Shown here: positions 1 to 12,945 of the stretch, piece by piece | Layout: each line of letters opens with the position of its first letter | Numbering within the stretch: position 1 is the first letter of the stretch | DNA from: Nomia melanderi | Taxonomy: Eukaryota; Arthropoda; Insecta; Hymenoptera; Halictidae | Length of the DNA: 64,000 nt | NCBI RefSeq assembly: GCF_051020985.1 | Contig: NW_027475134.1 | Location: forward strand, 744,001-808,000 | Reading direction: 5' to 3' | Position numbers and translations under genes: made by a program | The notes under the pieces: model-generated | What the model was told of the DNA's origin: nothing | Seen by the model: only the letters and a program-made list of their open reading frames with translations | Databases searched by the model: none

Positions 1-640
1 TCTCGGGTGCTCTTAGATATGGCGCAATAAATCAAAGTGCATTGTCTGTAGGAGGCCCTTGCGCATGAATCCGTCCAGCGGGAACGACCTCGGACCACCA
101 GGGGCCGAGAAAACCACCGTCTCATGGGGCCGGACTGTCAGGGTCAGGGAAAAATCCAACATATATCTGGTGATATCTCGGGTGCTATTAGAGATAGCGC
201 AATAAACCAAAGTGAGTTATCTGCAGGAGGCCCGGGCGCATGAATCTGTGCAGCGGGAACGACCTCGGACCACCAGGAGCCGAGAAAACCACCGTCTCAT
301 GGGGCCGGACTGTCAGGGTCAGGGAAAAATCCTATATATATCTGGTGATATCTCGGGTGCTATTATAGATAGCGCAATAAATCAAAGTGCATTGTCCGTA
401 GGAGGCCCTGGCGCAAGAATCTGGGCGGCGGGAACGACCTCGTACCACCAGGGGCCGAGAAAACCACCGTCTCATGGGGCCGGACACTCAGGGTCAGGGA
501 AAAATCTAATATATATCTGGTGATATCTCGGGTGCTATTACAGATCGCGCAATAAATCAAAGTGCATTGTCTGTAGGAGGCCCTTGCGCATGAATCCGGC
601 CAGCGGGAACGACCTCGGACCACCAGGGGCCGAGAAAACC
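1..640. repeat. Three-monomer block, copy 1 (other copies near 1,075-1,470 and 6,149-6,630)
   Basis: From about position 25 to 505 the sequence matches 6,149-6,630 at an offset of 6,124 bases (35 monomers). This includes rare variants such as GGCCCGGGCGCATGAA, CACCAGGAGCCGAG, AAAAATCCTATATATAT and GGCGCAAGAATCTGGGCGGC. A related copy lies at offset about 1,051 (six monomers), near 1,075-1,470. The first 24 bases differ from the distant copy. Confidence 0.8.
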
Positions 641-1417
641 ACCGTCTCATGGGGCCGGACTGTCAGGGTCAGGGAAAAATCCTATATATACCTGGTGATA
701 TCTCGGGTGCTATTATAGATAGCGCAATAAATCAAAGTGCATTGTCCGTAGGAGGCCCTGGCGCATGATTCTGGGCGGCGGGAACGACCTCGGACCACCA
801 GGGGCCGAGAAAACCACCGTCTCATGGGGCCGGACACTCAGGGTCAGGGAAAAATCCAATATATATCTGGTGATATCTCGGGTAGTATTAGAGATATCGC
901 AGTAAACCAAAAGTGAATTATCTGCAGGAGGCCCTGGCGCATGAATCTGTGCAGCGGGAATGACCTCGGACCACCAGGGGCCGAGAAAACCACCGTCTCA
1001 TGGGGCCGGACACACAGGGGCAGGGAAAAATCCAATATATATCTGGTGATATCTCGGGTGCTATTACAGACAGCCCAATAAATCAAAGTGCATTGTCTGT
1101 AGGATGCCCTTGCGCATGAATCCGGCCAGCGGGAACGACCTCGGACCACCAGGGGCCGAGAAAACCACCGTCTCATGGGGCCGGACTGTCAGGGTCAGGG
1201 AAAAATCCAATATATATCTGGTGATATCTCGGGTGCTATTAGAGATAGCGCAATAAACCAAAGTGAGTTATCTGCAGGAGGCCCGGGCGCATGAATCTGT
1301 GCAGCGGGAACGACCTCGGACCACCAGGAGCGGAGAAAACCACCGTCTCATGGGGCCGGACTGTCAGGGTCAGGGAAAAATCCTATATATATCTGGTGAT
1401 ATCTCGGGTGCTATTAT

Positions 1418-2641
1418 AGATAGCGCAATAAATCAAAGTGCATTGTCCGTAGGAGGCCCTGGCGCATGAATCTGGGCGGCGGGAACGACCTCGGACCACC
1501 AGGGGCCGAGAAAACAACCGTCTCATGGGGCCGGACACTCAGAGTCAGGGAAAAATCAAATATATATCTGGTGATATCTCGGGTGCTATTAGAGATAGCG
1601 CAATAAATCAAAGTGCATTGTCCGTAGGAGGCCCTTGCGCATGAATCTCTGCAGCAGGAACGACATCGCACCACCAGGGCCGAGAAAATTACAGATTTTC
1701 GGTATCCGTCACCCAAAGTCATGTAAAAATCCAGCATATATATGGTGCTTTCTCGGGTGCTATTACAGATAGCGAAATAAATCAAAGTGCATTGTCTGTA
1801 GGAGGCCCTGGCGCATGAATCTGGGCAGCGGAAACGACCTCGGACCACCAGGGGCCGAGAAAATGACGGACTTTCGGTATCCGTCACCCAAGGTCATGTA
1901 AAAATCCAACATATATCTGGTGATATCTCGGGTTCTATTACAGATAGCGCGATAAATCAAAGTGCATTGTCTGCAGGAGGCCCTAGCGCATGAATCTGTG
2001 AAGCAGGAACGACCTCGGACCTCCAGGGGCCGAGAAACTTACAGATTTTCGGTTTCCGTCACCCTAAGTCATGTAAAAATCCAGCATATGTATGGTGCGT
2101 TCTCGGGTGCTATTAGAGATAGCGCAATAAACCAAAGCGAATTATCTGCAGGAGGCCCTGGCGCATGAATCTGTGCAGCGGGAACGACCTCGGACCACCA
2201 GGGGCCGAGAAAACCACCTTCTCATGCGTCCGGACGCTCAGGGTCAGCGAAAAATCCAGGATATATCTGGTGATATCTCGGTTGCTATTACAGATAGCGC
2301 AGTAAATCAAAGTGCGTTGTTTGTAGGAGGCCCTGGCGCATGAATCTGGGCAGCGGGAACGACCTCGGACCACCAGGGGCCGAGAAAACCACAGTCTCAT
2401 GAGGCCGGGCACTCAGGGTCAGGGGAAAATCCAGTATATATCTGGTGATATCTCTGGTGCTATTAGAGATAGCGCAGTAAATCAAAGTGCGTTGTTTGTA
2501 GGAGGCCCTGGCGCATGAATCTGGGCAGCGGGAACGACCTCGGACCACCAGGGGCCGAGAAAACCACCGTCTCATGGGGCCGGACAGTCAGAGTCGGGGA
2601 AAAATCCAATATATATCTGGTGATATCTCGGGTGCTATTAG
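1418..2641. repeat. 7-mer tandem duplication (1,224 bp), copy 1
   Basis: Seven monomers are repeated immediately downstream at an offset of 1,224 bases with essentially no differences seen. The unit begins with a type A monomer carrying GAATCTGGGCGGCGGG, then three consecutive type B monomers (diverged segments near 1,681-1,757, 1,858-1,925 and 2,031-2,107), then type A monomers including AACCACCTTCTCATGCGTCC. One B monomer lacks a G (CCACCAGGGCCGAG), which makes the unit 1 bp short of 7 x 175. Confidence 0.92.
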
Positions 2642-3865
2642 AGATAGCGCAATAAATCAAAGTGCATTGTCCGTAGGAGGCCCTGGCGCATGAATCTGGG
2701 CGGCGGGAACGACCTCGGACCACCAGGGGCCGAGAAAACAACCGTCTCATGGGGCCGGACACTCAGAGTCAGGGAAAAATCAAATATATATCTGGTGATA
2801 TCTCGGGTGCTATTAGAGATAGCGCAATAAATCAAAGTGCATTGTCCGTAGGAGGCCCTTGCGCATGAATCTCTGCAGCAGGAACGACATCGCACCACCA
2901 GGGCCGAGAAAATTACAGATTTTCGGTATCCGTCACCCAAAGTCATGTAAAAATCCAGCATATATATGGTGCTTTCTCGGGTGCTATTACAGATAGCGAA
3001 ATAAATCAAAGTGCATTGTCTGTAGGAGGCCCTGGCGCATGAATCTGGGCAGCGGAAACGACCTCGGACCACCAGGGGCCGAGAAAATGACGGACTTTCG
3101 GTATCCGTCACCCAAGGTCATGTAAAAATCCAACATATATCTGGTGATATCTCGGGTTCTATTACAGATAGCGCGATAAATCAAAGTGCATTGTCTGCAG
3201 GAGGCCCTAGCGCATGAATCTGTGAAGCAGGAACGACCTCGGACCTCCAGGGGCCGAGAAACTTACAGATTTTCGGTTTCCGTCACCCTAAGTCATGTAA
3301 AAATCCAGCATATGTATGGTGCGTTCTCGGGTGCTATTAGAGATAGCGCAATAAACCAAAGCGAATTATCTGCAGGAGGCCCTGGCGCATGAATCTGTGC
3401 AGCGGGAACGACCTCGGACCACCAGGGGCCGAGAAAACCACCTTCTCATGCGTCCGGACGCTCAGGGTCAGCGAAAAATCCAGGATATATCTGGTGATAT
3501 CTCGGTTGCTATTACAGATAGCGCAGTAAATCAAAGTGCGTTGTTTGTAGGAGGCCCTGGCGCATGAATCTGGGCAGCGGGAACGACCTCGGACCACCAG
3601 GGGCCGAGAAAACCACAGTCTCATGAGGCCGGGCACTCAGGGTCAGGGGAAAATCCAGTATATATCTGGTGATATCTCTGGTGCTATTAGAGATAGCGCA
3701 GTAAATCAAAGTGCGTTGTTTGTAGGAGGCCCTGGCGCATGAATCTGGGCAGCGGGAACGACCTCGGACCACCAGGGGCCGAGAAAACCACCGTCTCATG
3801 GGGCCGGACAGTCAGAGTCGGGGAAAAATCCAATATATATCTGGTGATATCTCGGGTGCTATTAG
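2642..3865. repeat. 7-mer tandem duplication (1,224 bp), copy 2
   Basis: This is a near-exact copy of the preceding 1,224 bases, including its private variants and the one-base deletion. Just after it, at about 3,866-4,030, another B monomer resembles the first B monomer of the unit but with several changes (GCGCAGCAGGGACG, TTTTCGATATCC). That suggests the remnant of a third, older copy. Confidence 0.92.
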
Positions 3866-4736
3866 AGATAGCGCAATAAATCAAAGTGCATTGTCCGTAG
3901 GAGGCCCTTGCGCATGAATCTGCGCAGCAGGGACGACATCGGAACACCAGGGGCCGAGAAAATTACAGATTTTCGATATCCGTCACCCAAAGTCATGTAA
4001 AAATCCAGCATATATATGGTGCATTCTCGGGTGCTATTACAGATATCGCAATAAATCAAAGTGCATTGTCTGTAGGAGGCCCTGGCGCATGAATCTGGGC
4101 AGCGGGAACGACCTCGGACCACCAGGGGCCGAGAAAACCACCGTCCGATGGGGCCGGACACTCAGTGTCAGGGGAAAATCCAATATATATCTGGTGATAT
4201 GTCGGGTGCTATTAGAGATAAAGCAATAAATCAAAGCGCATTGTCCGTAGGAGGCCCTTGCGCATGAATCTGTGCAGCAGGAACGACATCGCACCACCAG
4301 GGGCCGAGAAAACCACCGTCTCATGGGACCGGACACTCAGGGTCAGGGAAAAATCCAATATATATCTGGTGATATCTCGGGTGCTTTTAGGGATAGCGCA
4401 ATAAACCAAAGTGATTTATCTGTAGGAGGCCCTGCCGCATGAATCTGGGCAGCGGGAACGTCCTCGGACCACGAGGGGCCGAGACAAGCACCGTCTCATG
4501 GGGCCGGACACACAGGGGCAGGGAAAAATCCAATATATATCTGGTGATATCTCGGGTGCTATTACAGATAGCGCAATAAATCAAAGTGCATTGTCTTTAG
4601 GAGGCCCGGGCGCATGAATCTGGCCAGCGGGAACGACCTTGGACCACCAGGGGCCGAGAAAACCACCGTCTCATGGGGCCGGACACTCAGTGTCAGGGGA
4701 AAATCCAATATATATCTGGTGATATCTCGGGTGCTA

Positions 4737-6330
4737 TTACAGACAGCCCAATAAATCAAAGTGCATTGTCTGTAGGAGGCCCTGGCGCATGAATCTGTGC
4801 AGCAGGAACGACCTCAGACCACCAGGGGCCGAGAAAACCACCGTCTCATGGGGCCGGACACTCAGGGTCAGGGAAAAATCTAATATATATCTGGTGATAT
4901 CTCGGGTGCTATTACAGATCGCGCAATAAATCAAAGTGCATTGTCTGTAGGAGGCTCTTGCGCATGAATCCGTCCAGCGGGAACGACCTCGGACCACCAG
5001 GGGCCGAGAAAACCACCGTCTCATGGGGCCGGACTGTCAGGGTCAGGGGAAAATCCAATATATATCTGGTGATATGTCGGGTGCTATTAGAGATAGAGCA
5101 ATAAATCAAAGTGCATTGTCCGTAGGAGGCCCTTGCGCATGAATCTGTGCAGCAGGAACGACATCGCAACACAAGGGGATAAGAAAATTACAGATTTTCG
5201 GTATCCGTCACCCAAAGTCATGTAAAAATCCAGCATATGTCTGGTGATATCTCGGGTGCTATTAGATATAGCGCAATAAATCAAAGTGCATTGTCTGTAG
5301 GAGGCCCTGGCGCATGCATCTGTGCAGCGGGAATGACCTCGGACCACCAGGGGCCGATAAAACCACCGTCTCATGGGGCCGGACACTCAGGGTCAGGGGA
5401 AAATCCAGTATATATCTGTTGATATCTCGGGTGCTATTAGAGATAACGCAATAAACCAAAGTGAATTATCTGCAGGAGGCCCTGGCGCATGCATCTGTGC
5501 AGCGGGATCGACCTCGGACCACCAGGGGCCGAGAAAACCACCGTCTGATGGGGCCGGACGCTCAGGGTCAGGGGAAAATCTAATATTTATCTGGTGATAT
5601 CTCGGGTGCTATTACAGATCGCGCAATAAATCAAAGTGCATTGTCCGTAGGAGGCTCTTGCGCATGAATCCGGCCAGCGGGAACGACCACGGACCACCAG
5701 GGGCCGAGACAACCACCGTCTCATGGTGCCGGACACGCAGGGTCAGGGAAAAATCCAATATATATCTGGTGATATCTCGGGTGCTTTTAGGGATAGCGCA
5801 ATAAACCAAAGTGATTTATCTGTAGGAGGCCCTGCCGCATGAATCTGGGCAGCGGGAACGACCTCGGACCACGAGGGGCCGAGACAAGCACCGTCTCATG
5901 GGGCCGGACACACAGGGGCAGGGAAAAATCCAATATATATCTGGTGATATCTCGGGTGCTATTACAGACAGCCCAATAAATCAAAGTGCATTGTCTGTAG
6001 GAGGCCCTGGCGCATGAATCTGTGCAGCGGGACCGACCTCAGACCACCAGGGGCCGAGAAAACCACCGTCTCATGGGGCCGGACACTCAGAGTCAGGGAA
6101 AAATCTAATATATATCTGGTGATATCTCGGGTGCTATTACAGATCGCGCAATAAATCAAAGTGCATTGTCTGTAGGAGGCCCTTGCGCATGAATCCGTCC
6201 AGCGGGAACGACCTCGGACCACCAGGGGCCGAGAAAACCACCGTCTCATGGGGCCGGACTGTCAGGGTCAGGGAAAAATCCAACATATATCTGGTGATAT
6301 CTCGGGTGCTATTAGAGATAGCGCAATAAA
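4737..6330. repeat. Local 7- and 8-monomer echoes within 4.4-6.3 kb
   Basis: The monomers at about 4,737-5,024 match those at 5,962-6,249 at an offset of 1,225 bases. The unusual monomer with CTGCCGCATGAATCTGGGC and CACGAGGGGCCGAGACAAGC near 4,430-4,520 recurs near 5,830-5,920 at an offset of 1,400. A single type B segment lies at about 5,181-5,245 in a monomer with the odd ACACAAGGGGATAAGAAAA core. Confidence 0.7.
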
Positions 6331-8410
6331 CCAAAGTGAGTTATCTGCAGGAGGCCCGGGCGCATGAATCTGTGCAGCGGGAACGACCTCGGACCACCAG
6401 GAGCCGAGAAAACCACCGTCTCATGGGGCCGGACTGTCAGGGTCAGGGAAAAATCCTATATATATCTGGTGATATCTCGGGTGCTATTATAGATAGCGCA
6501 ATAAATCAAAGTGCATTGTCCGTAGGAGGCCCTGGCGCAAGAATCTGGGCGGCGGGAACGACCTCGTACCACCAGGGGCCGAGAAAACCACCGTCTCATG
6601 GGGCCGGACACTCAGGGTCAGGGAAAAATCCAACATATATCTGGTGATATCTCGGGTGCTATTAGAGATAGCGCAATAAACCAAAGTGAATTGTCTGCAG
6701 TAAGCTTTGGCGCATGAATCTGATCAGCGGGATCGACCTCGGACCACGAGGGACCGAGAAAACCATCGACACATGGGGCCGGACTGTCAGGGTCAAGGAA
6801 AAACCCAATATATATCTGGTGATATCTCGGGTGATATTAGAGATAGCGCAATAAATCATAGTGCATTTCTGCAGGTGGCCCTGGCGGATGAGTCTGTGGA
6901 GCGGGAACGACCTCGGACCAGCAGGGGCCGAGAGATCCTCCGTTTCATGGGGTCGGACACTCAGGGTCAGGGAAAAATCCAATATTTATCTGGTGATATC
7001 TCGGGTGCTATTACAGCTAGCGCAATAAATCAAAGTGCATTGTCTGTAGGAGGCCCTGGCGCATTAATCTGTGCAGCGGGAACGACCTCGGACCACCAGG
7101 GGCCGAGAAAACCACCGTCTCATGGGGCCCGACACTCAGGGTCAGGGGAAAATCCAATATATATCTGGTGATATCTCGGCTGCTATTACAGACAGCGCAA
7201 TAAATCAATGTGCATTGTCTGTAGGAGGCCCTGGCGCATGAATCTCTGCAGCGGGAACGACCTCGGACCACCAGGGGCCGAGAAAACTACCGTCTCATGG
7301 GGCCGGACACCCAGGGTCAGGGAAGAATCCAACATATATCTGGTGATATCTCGGGTGCTATTAGAGATAGCGCAATAAACTAAAGTGAATTATATATAGC
7401 AGGCCCTGGCGCATGAATCTGTGCTGCGGGAATGACCTCGGACCACCAGGGGCCGAGAAAACTACCGTCTCATGGGGCCGGACACCCAGGGTCAGTGAAA
7501 AATCCAACATATATATGGTGATATCTCGGGTGCTATTACAGATAGCGCAATAAATCAAAGTGCATTGTCTGCAGGAGGCCCTGGCGCATGAATCTATGCA
7601 GCGGTATCGACCTCGGACCACCAGGGGCCGAGAAAACTACCGTCTCATGGGGCCGGACACTCAGGGTCAGGGAAAAATCCAATATATATCTGGTGATATC
7701 GAGGGTTCTCTTACAGATAGCGCACTAAACCAAAGTGAATTATCTGCAGCGGGCCCTGGGGCATGAATCTGTGCAGCGGGAACGACAACGGACCACCAGG
7801 GGCCGAGAAAACCACCGACACATGGCGCCGGACACCCAATGTCATGTAAAAACCCAGGATGTATCTGATGATATCTCGGGTGCTATTACAGATAGCGCAA
7901 TAAATAAAAGTGCATTGTCTGCGGGACGCCCTGGCGCATGAATCTGTGCAGCGCGAGCGACCTTGGACCACCAGGGGCCGAGAAAACCACAGTCTCATGG
8001 GGTCGGAGACTCAGGGTCAGGGAAAAATCCAATATAAATCTGGTGATATCTCGGGCGCTATCACAGATAGCGCAATAAATCAAAGTGCATTGTCTGCAGG
8101 AGGCCCTGGCGCATGGATCTGTGCAGTGCGAACGACCTCGGACCACCAGGGGCCGAGAAAACTACAGTCTCATGGGGCCGGACACTCAGGGTCAGGGGAA
8201 AATCCAATATAAATCTAGTGATATCTCGGGTGCTAGTACAGATAACGCAATAAATCAAAGTGCATTGTCTGCAGGTCGCCCTGGCGCATGAATCTGTGCA
8301 GCGGGATCGACCTCGGACCACCAGGGGCCGTGAAAACTACCGTCTCATGGGGCCGGACACTCAGGGTCAGGGAAAAATCCAATATATATCTGGTGATATC
8401 TCGGGTGCTA

Positions 8411-8710
8411 TTAGAGATAGCGCACTAAACCAAAGTAAATTATCTGCAGGAGGCCCTGGCGCATGGATCTGTGCAGCGGGATCAACCTCGGACCACGATG
8501 GACCGAGAATACCATCGGCACATGGCGCCGGACTGTCAGAGTCATGGAAAAATCCAATATATATCTGGTGATATCTCGGGTGCTATTAGAGATAGCGAAA
8601 TAAATCAAAGTGCATTGTTTGCAGGAGACCCTGGCGCATGAATCTGTGCAGCGGGAACGACCTCGGACCACAAGGGACCGAGAAAACCACCGTCTCATGC
8701 GATCGGACAC
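8411..8710. repeat. Marker monomer pair, copy 1 of 3 (others near 9,447-9,746 and 11,197-11,496)
   Basis: The pair carries CACGATGGACCGAGAATACC with CATCGGCACATGGCGCC, followed by a monomer with TTGTTTGCAGGAGACCCTGG. It recurs at offsets of 1,036 (six monomers minus a 14-bp deletion) and then 1,750 bases (ten monomers). At 9,530 the core is shortened to CAGGATGGACCGAG. These shared rare variants mark duplicated blocks within the diverged domain. Confidence 0.75.
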
Positions 8711-8744
8711 TCAGGGTCAGGGGAAAATCCAACGTATATGTGGT

Positions 8745-8905
8745 GATATCTCAGGTGCTATTAGAGATAGCGCAATAAACCAAAGGGCATTGTCTGTAGG
8801 AGGCCCTGGCGCATGAATCCGTGCAGCGGGAACGACCTCGGACCACCAGGGGCCGAGAAAACCACCGTCTCATGGGGTCAGGGAAAAATCCAATATAAAT
8901 CTGGT
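8745..8905 (+). repeat. Short monomer (161 bp) with a 14-bp internal deletion
   Basis: GATATC landmarks at 8,745 and 8,906 are 161 bases apart. The usual GGGGTCGGACACTCAGGGTC is replaced by GGGGTC running directly into AGGGAAAAATCC at about 8,875-8,880. The deletion removes one copy of a GGGTC direct repeat together with the sequence between the copies, which is the footprint of slippage or microhomology-mediated loss. It is the largest single-monomer deletion I noticed. Confidence 0.9.
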
Positions 8906-11560
8906 GATATCTCGGGCGCTATTACAGATAGCGCAATAAATCAAAATGCATTGTCTGCAGGAGGCCCTGGCGCATGGATCTGTGCAGCGCGATCGACCTC
9001 GGACCACGAGGGACCGAGAAAACCATCGACACATGGCAACGGACTGTCAGGGTCAAGGAAAAATCCAATATATATTTGGTGATATCTCGGGTGCTATTAG
9101 AGATAGCGAAATAAATCAAAGTGCATTGTCTGCAGCAGGCCCTAGCGCATGAATCTGTGCAGCGGGAACGACCTCGGACCACCAGGGGCCGAGAAAACCA
9201 CCCTCTCATGGGGTCGGACTGTCAGGGTCAGGGAAAAATCCAATATATATGTGGTGATATCTCAGGTGCTATTAGAGATAGCGCAATAAACCAAAGTGCA
9301 TTGTCTGTAGGAGGCCCTGGCGCATGAATCTGTGCAGCGGGGACGACCTCGGACCACCAGGGGCCGAGAAAACCACCGTCACATGGGGTCGGAGACTCAG
9401 GGTCAGGGAAAAATCCAATATAAATCTGGTGATATCTCGGGTGCTATTACAGATAGCGCAATAAATCGAAGTCCATTGTCTGCAGGAGGCCCTGGCGCAT
9501 GGATCTGTGCAGCGGGATCGACCTCGGACCAGGATGGACCGAGAATACCATCGGCACATGGCGCCGGACTGTCAGAGTCAAGGAAAAATCCAATATATAT
9601 CTGGTGATATCTCGGGTGCTATTAGAGATAGCGAAATAAATCAAAGTGCATTGTTTGCAGGAGACCCTGGCGCATGAATCTGTGCAGCGGGAACGACCTC
9701 GGACCACCAGGGGCCGAGAAAACCACCGTCTCATGGGGTCGGACACTCAGGGTCAGGGAAAAATCCAATATATCTCTGGTGATATCTCGGGTGCTATTAG
9801 AGATAGCGCAATAAAACAAAGTGCATTGTCTGTAGGAGGCCCTGGCGCATGAATCTGTGCAGCGGGAACGACCTCGGACCACCAGGGGCCGAGAAAACCA
9901 CCGTCTCATGGGGTCGGAGACTCAGGGTGAGGGAAAAATCCAATATAAATCTGGTGATATCTCGGGCGCTATCAGAGATAGCGCAATAAATCAAAGTGCA
10001 TTGTCTGCAGGAGGCTCTGGCGCATGGATCTGTGCAGTGGGAACGACCTCGGACCACCAGGGGCCGAGAAAACTACAGTCTCATGGGGCCGGACACTCAG
10101 GGTCAGGGGAAAATCCAATATATATCTAGTGATATCTCGGGTGCTATTACAGATAGCGCAATAAATCAAAGTGCATTGTCTGCAGGAGGCTCTGGCGCAT
10201 GGATCTGTGCAGTGGGAACGACCTCGGACCACCAGGGGCCGAGAAAACCACCGTCTCATGGAGTCGGACACTCAGGGTCAGGGAAAAATCCAATATATAT
10301 CTGGTGATATCTCGGGTCCTATTACAGATAGCGCAATAAATCAAAGTGCATTGTCTGTAGGAGGCCCTGGCGCATGAATCTGTGCAGCGGGAACGACCTA
10401 GGACCAACAGGGTCCGAGAGAACTACCGTCTCATGGGGCCGAACTGTCAGGGTCAGGGAAAAATACAATATATATCGGGTGATATCTCCGGTGCTATTAG
10501 AGAGAGCGCAATAAACCAAAGTGCATTGTCTGCAGGACGCCCTGGCGCATGAATCTGTGCAGCGGGATCGACCTCGGACCAACAGGGGCCGTGAAAACTA
10601 CCGTCTCATGGGGCCGGACACTCAGGGTCAGGGAAAAATCCAATATATATCTGTTGATATCTCTGGTGCTATTAGAGATAGCGCAATAAACCAAAGGGCA
10701 TTGTCTGTAGGAGGCCCTCGCGCATGAATCTGTGCAGCGGGAACGACCTCGGACCACCAGGGTCCGAGAAAACCACCGACACATGGGGCCGGACTGTCAC
10801 GGTCTGAGAAAAATCCAATATATATCTGGTAATACCTCGGGTGCTATTAGAGATAGCGCAATAAACCAAAGTGCATTGTCTGGAGGAGGCCCTGGCGCAT
10901 GAATCTGTGCAGCGGGATCGCCCTCGGACCACCAGGGGCCGAGAAAATCACCGTCTCATGCGGCCGGACTCTCAGGGTCAGGTGTAAATCCAATATATAT
11001 ATAGTGATATCTCGGGTGCTATTACAGAAAGCGCAATAAATCAAAGTGCATTGTCTGTAGGAGGCCCTGGCGCATGAATCTGTTCAGCGGGATCGACCTC
11101 GGACCACGAGGGACCGAGAAAACCATCGACACATGGGGCCGGACTGTCTGGGTCAGGGAAAAATCCAATATATATGTGGTGATATCTCGGCTGCTATTAG
11201 AGATAGCGCAATAAATCAAAGTGCATTGTCTGCAGGAGGCCCTGGCGCATGGATCTGTGCAGCGGGATCGACCTCGGACCACGATGGACCGAGAATACCA
11301 TCGGCACATGGCGCCGGACTGTCAGAGTCAAGGAAAAATCCAATATATATCTGGTGATATCTCGGGTGCTATTAGAGATAGCGAAATAAATCAAAGTGCA
11401 TTGTTTGCAGGAGACCCTGGCGCATGAATCTGTGCAGCGGAAACGACCTCGGACCACCAGGGGCCAAGAAAACCACCGTCTCATGGGGCCGGACACTCAG
11501 GGTCAGGGGAAAATCCAATATATATGTGGTGATATCTCGGGTGCTATTAGAGATAGCGCA

Positions 11561-11820
11561 AAGACCAAAGGGCATTGTCTGTAGGAGGCCCTGGCGCATG
11601 AATCTGTCCAGCGGGAACGACCTCGGACCACCAGGGGCCGAGAAAACCACCGTCTCATGGGGTCGGACACTCAGGGTCAGGGGAAAATCCAATATATATG
11701 TGGTGATATCTCGGGTGCTATTAGAGATAGCGCAAAGACCAAAGGGCATTGTCTGTAGGAGGCCCTGGCGCATGAATCTGTCCAGCGGGAACGACCTCGG
11801 ACCACCAGGGGCCGAGAAAA
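11561..11820 (+). repeat. Consecutive 174-bp monomers with GCGCAAAGACC variant
   Basis: Two successive monomers read GCGCAAAGACCAAAGGGC instead of GCGCAATAAACCAAAGG (GCGCA ends at 11,560 and 11,734, spacing 174). Both lose the AATAAA hexamer. The shared one-base loss shows that the second copy arose by duplication of the first; they diverge from about 11,820. Because 174 is a multiple of 3, a minus-strand frame stays open across 11,372-11,917 (181 codons), the longest in the window. This is a by-product of the repeat, not a gene. Confidence 0.85.
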
Positions 11821-12945
11821 CCATCGACACATGGCGGCGGACTGTCAGGGTCAAGGAAAAATCCAATATATATCTGGTGATATCTCGGGTGCTATTAGAG
11901 ATAACGAAATAAATCAAAGTGCATTGTCTGCAGGAGGCCTTGGTGCATGAATCTTTGGTAGCGCGATCGACCTCGGACCACGAGGGACCGAGAAAACCAT
12001 CAACACATGGGGCCGGGCACTCAGGGTCAGGGAAAAATCCAATATATATCTGGTGATATCTCGGGTGCTATTACAGATAGCGCAATATATCAAAGTGCAC
12101 TGTCTGCAGGAGGCCCTAGGGAATTAATCTGTGCAGCGGGAACGACCTCGGACCACCAGGGGCCGAGAAAACTACCGTCGCATAGGGCCGGACACTCAGG
12201 GTCAGGGATAAATCCAATATATATCTGGTGATATCTCGGATGCTATTACAGATAGCGCAATAAGTCAAAGTGCATTGTCTGTAGGAGGCCCTGGCGCATG
12301 AATCTGTGCAGTGGGAACGACCTAGGACCACCAGGGGCCGAGAAAACTACCGTCTCATGGGGCCGGACTGTCAGGGTCAGGGAAAAATCCAATATAAATC
12401 TGGTGATATCTCGGGTGCTATTACAGATAGCGCAATAAATCAAAGTGCATTGTCTGTAAGAGGTCCTGGCTCATGATTGTGTGCAGCGGGAACAACCTCG
12501 GACCACCTGGGGCCGAGAAAATCACCGTCCCATGGGGCCGGACTGTCAGGGTCAGGGAAAAATCGAATATATATCTGGTGATATCTCGGCTGCTATTAGA
12601 GATAGCGCAATAAATCAAAATACATTGTCTGCAGGAGGCCCTAGCGCATGAATCTGTGCAGCGGGAACGACCTCGGACTACCAGGCGCCGAGAAAACCAC
12701 CGTCACATGGGGCCGGACACTCAGGGTCAGGGGTAAATCCAATATATATATGGTGATATCTCTGGTGCTATTACAGAAAGCGCAATAAATCAAAGTGCAT
12801 TGTCTGTAGGAGGCCCTGGCGCATGAATCTGTGCAGCGGGATCTACCTCGGACCACCAGGGGCCGAGAAAATCACCGTCTCATGGGGCCGGACTGTCAGG
12901 GTCAGGGAAAAATCCGATATATATCTGGTGATGTCTCTGGTGCTA

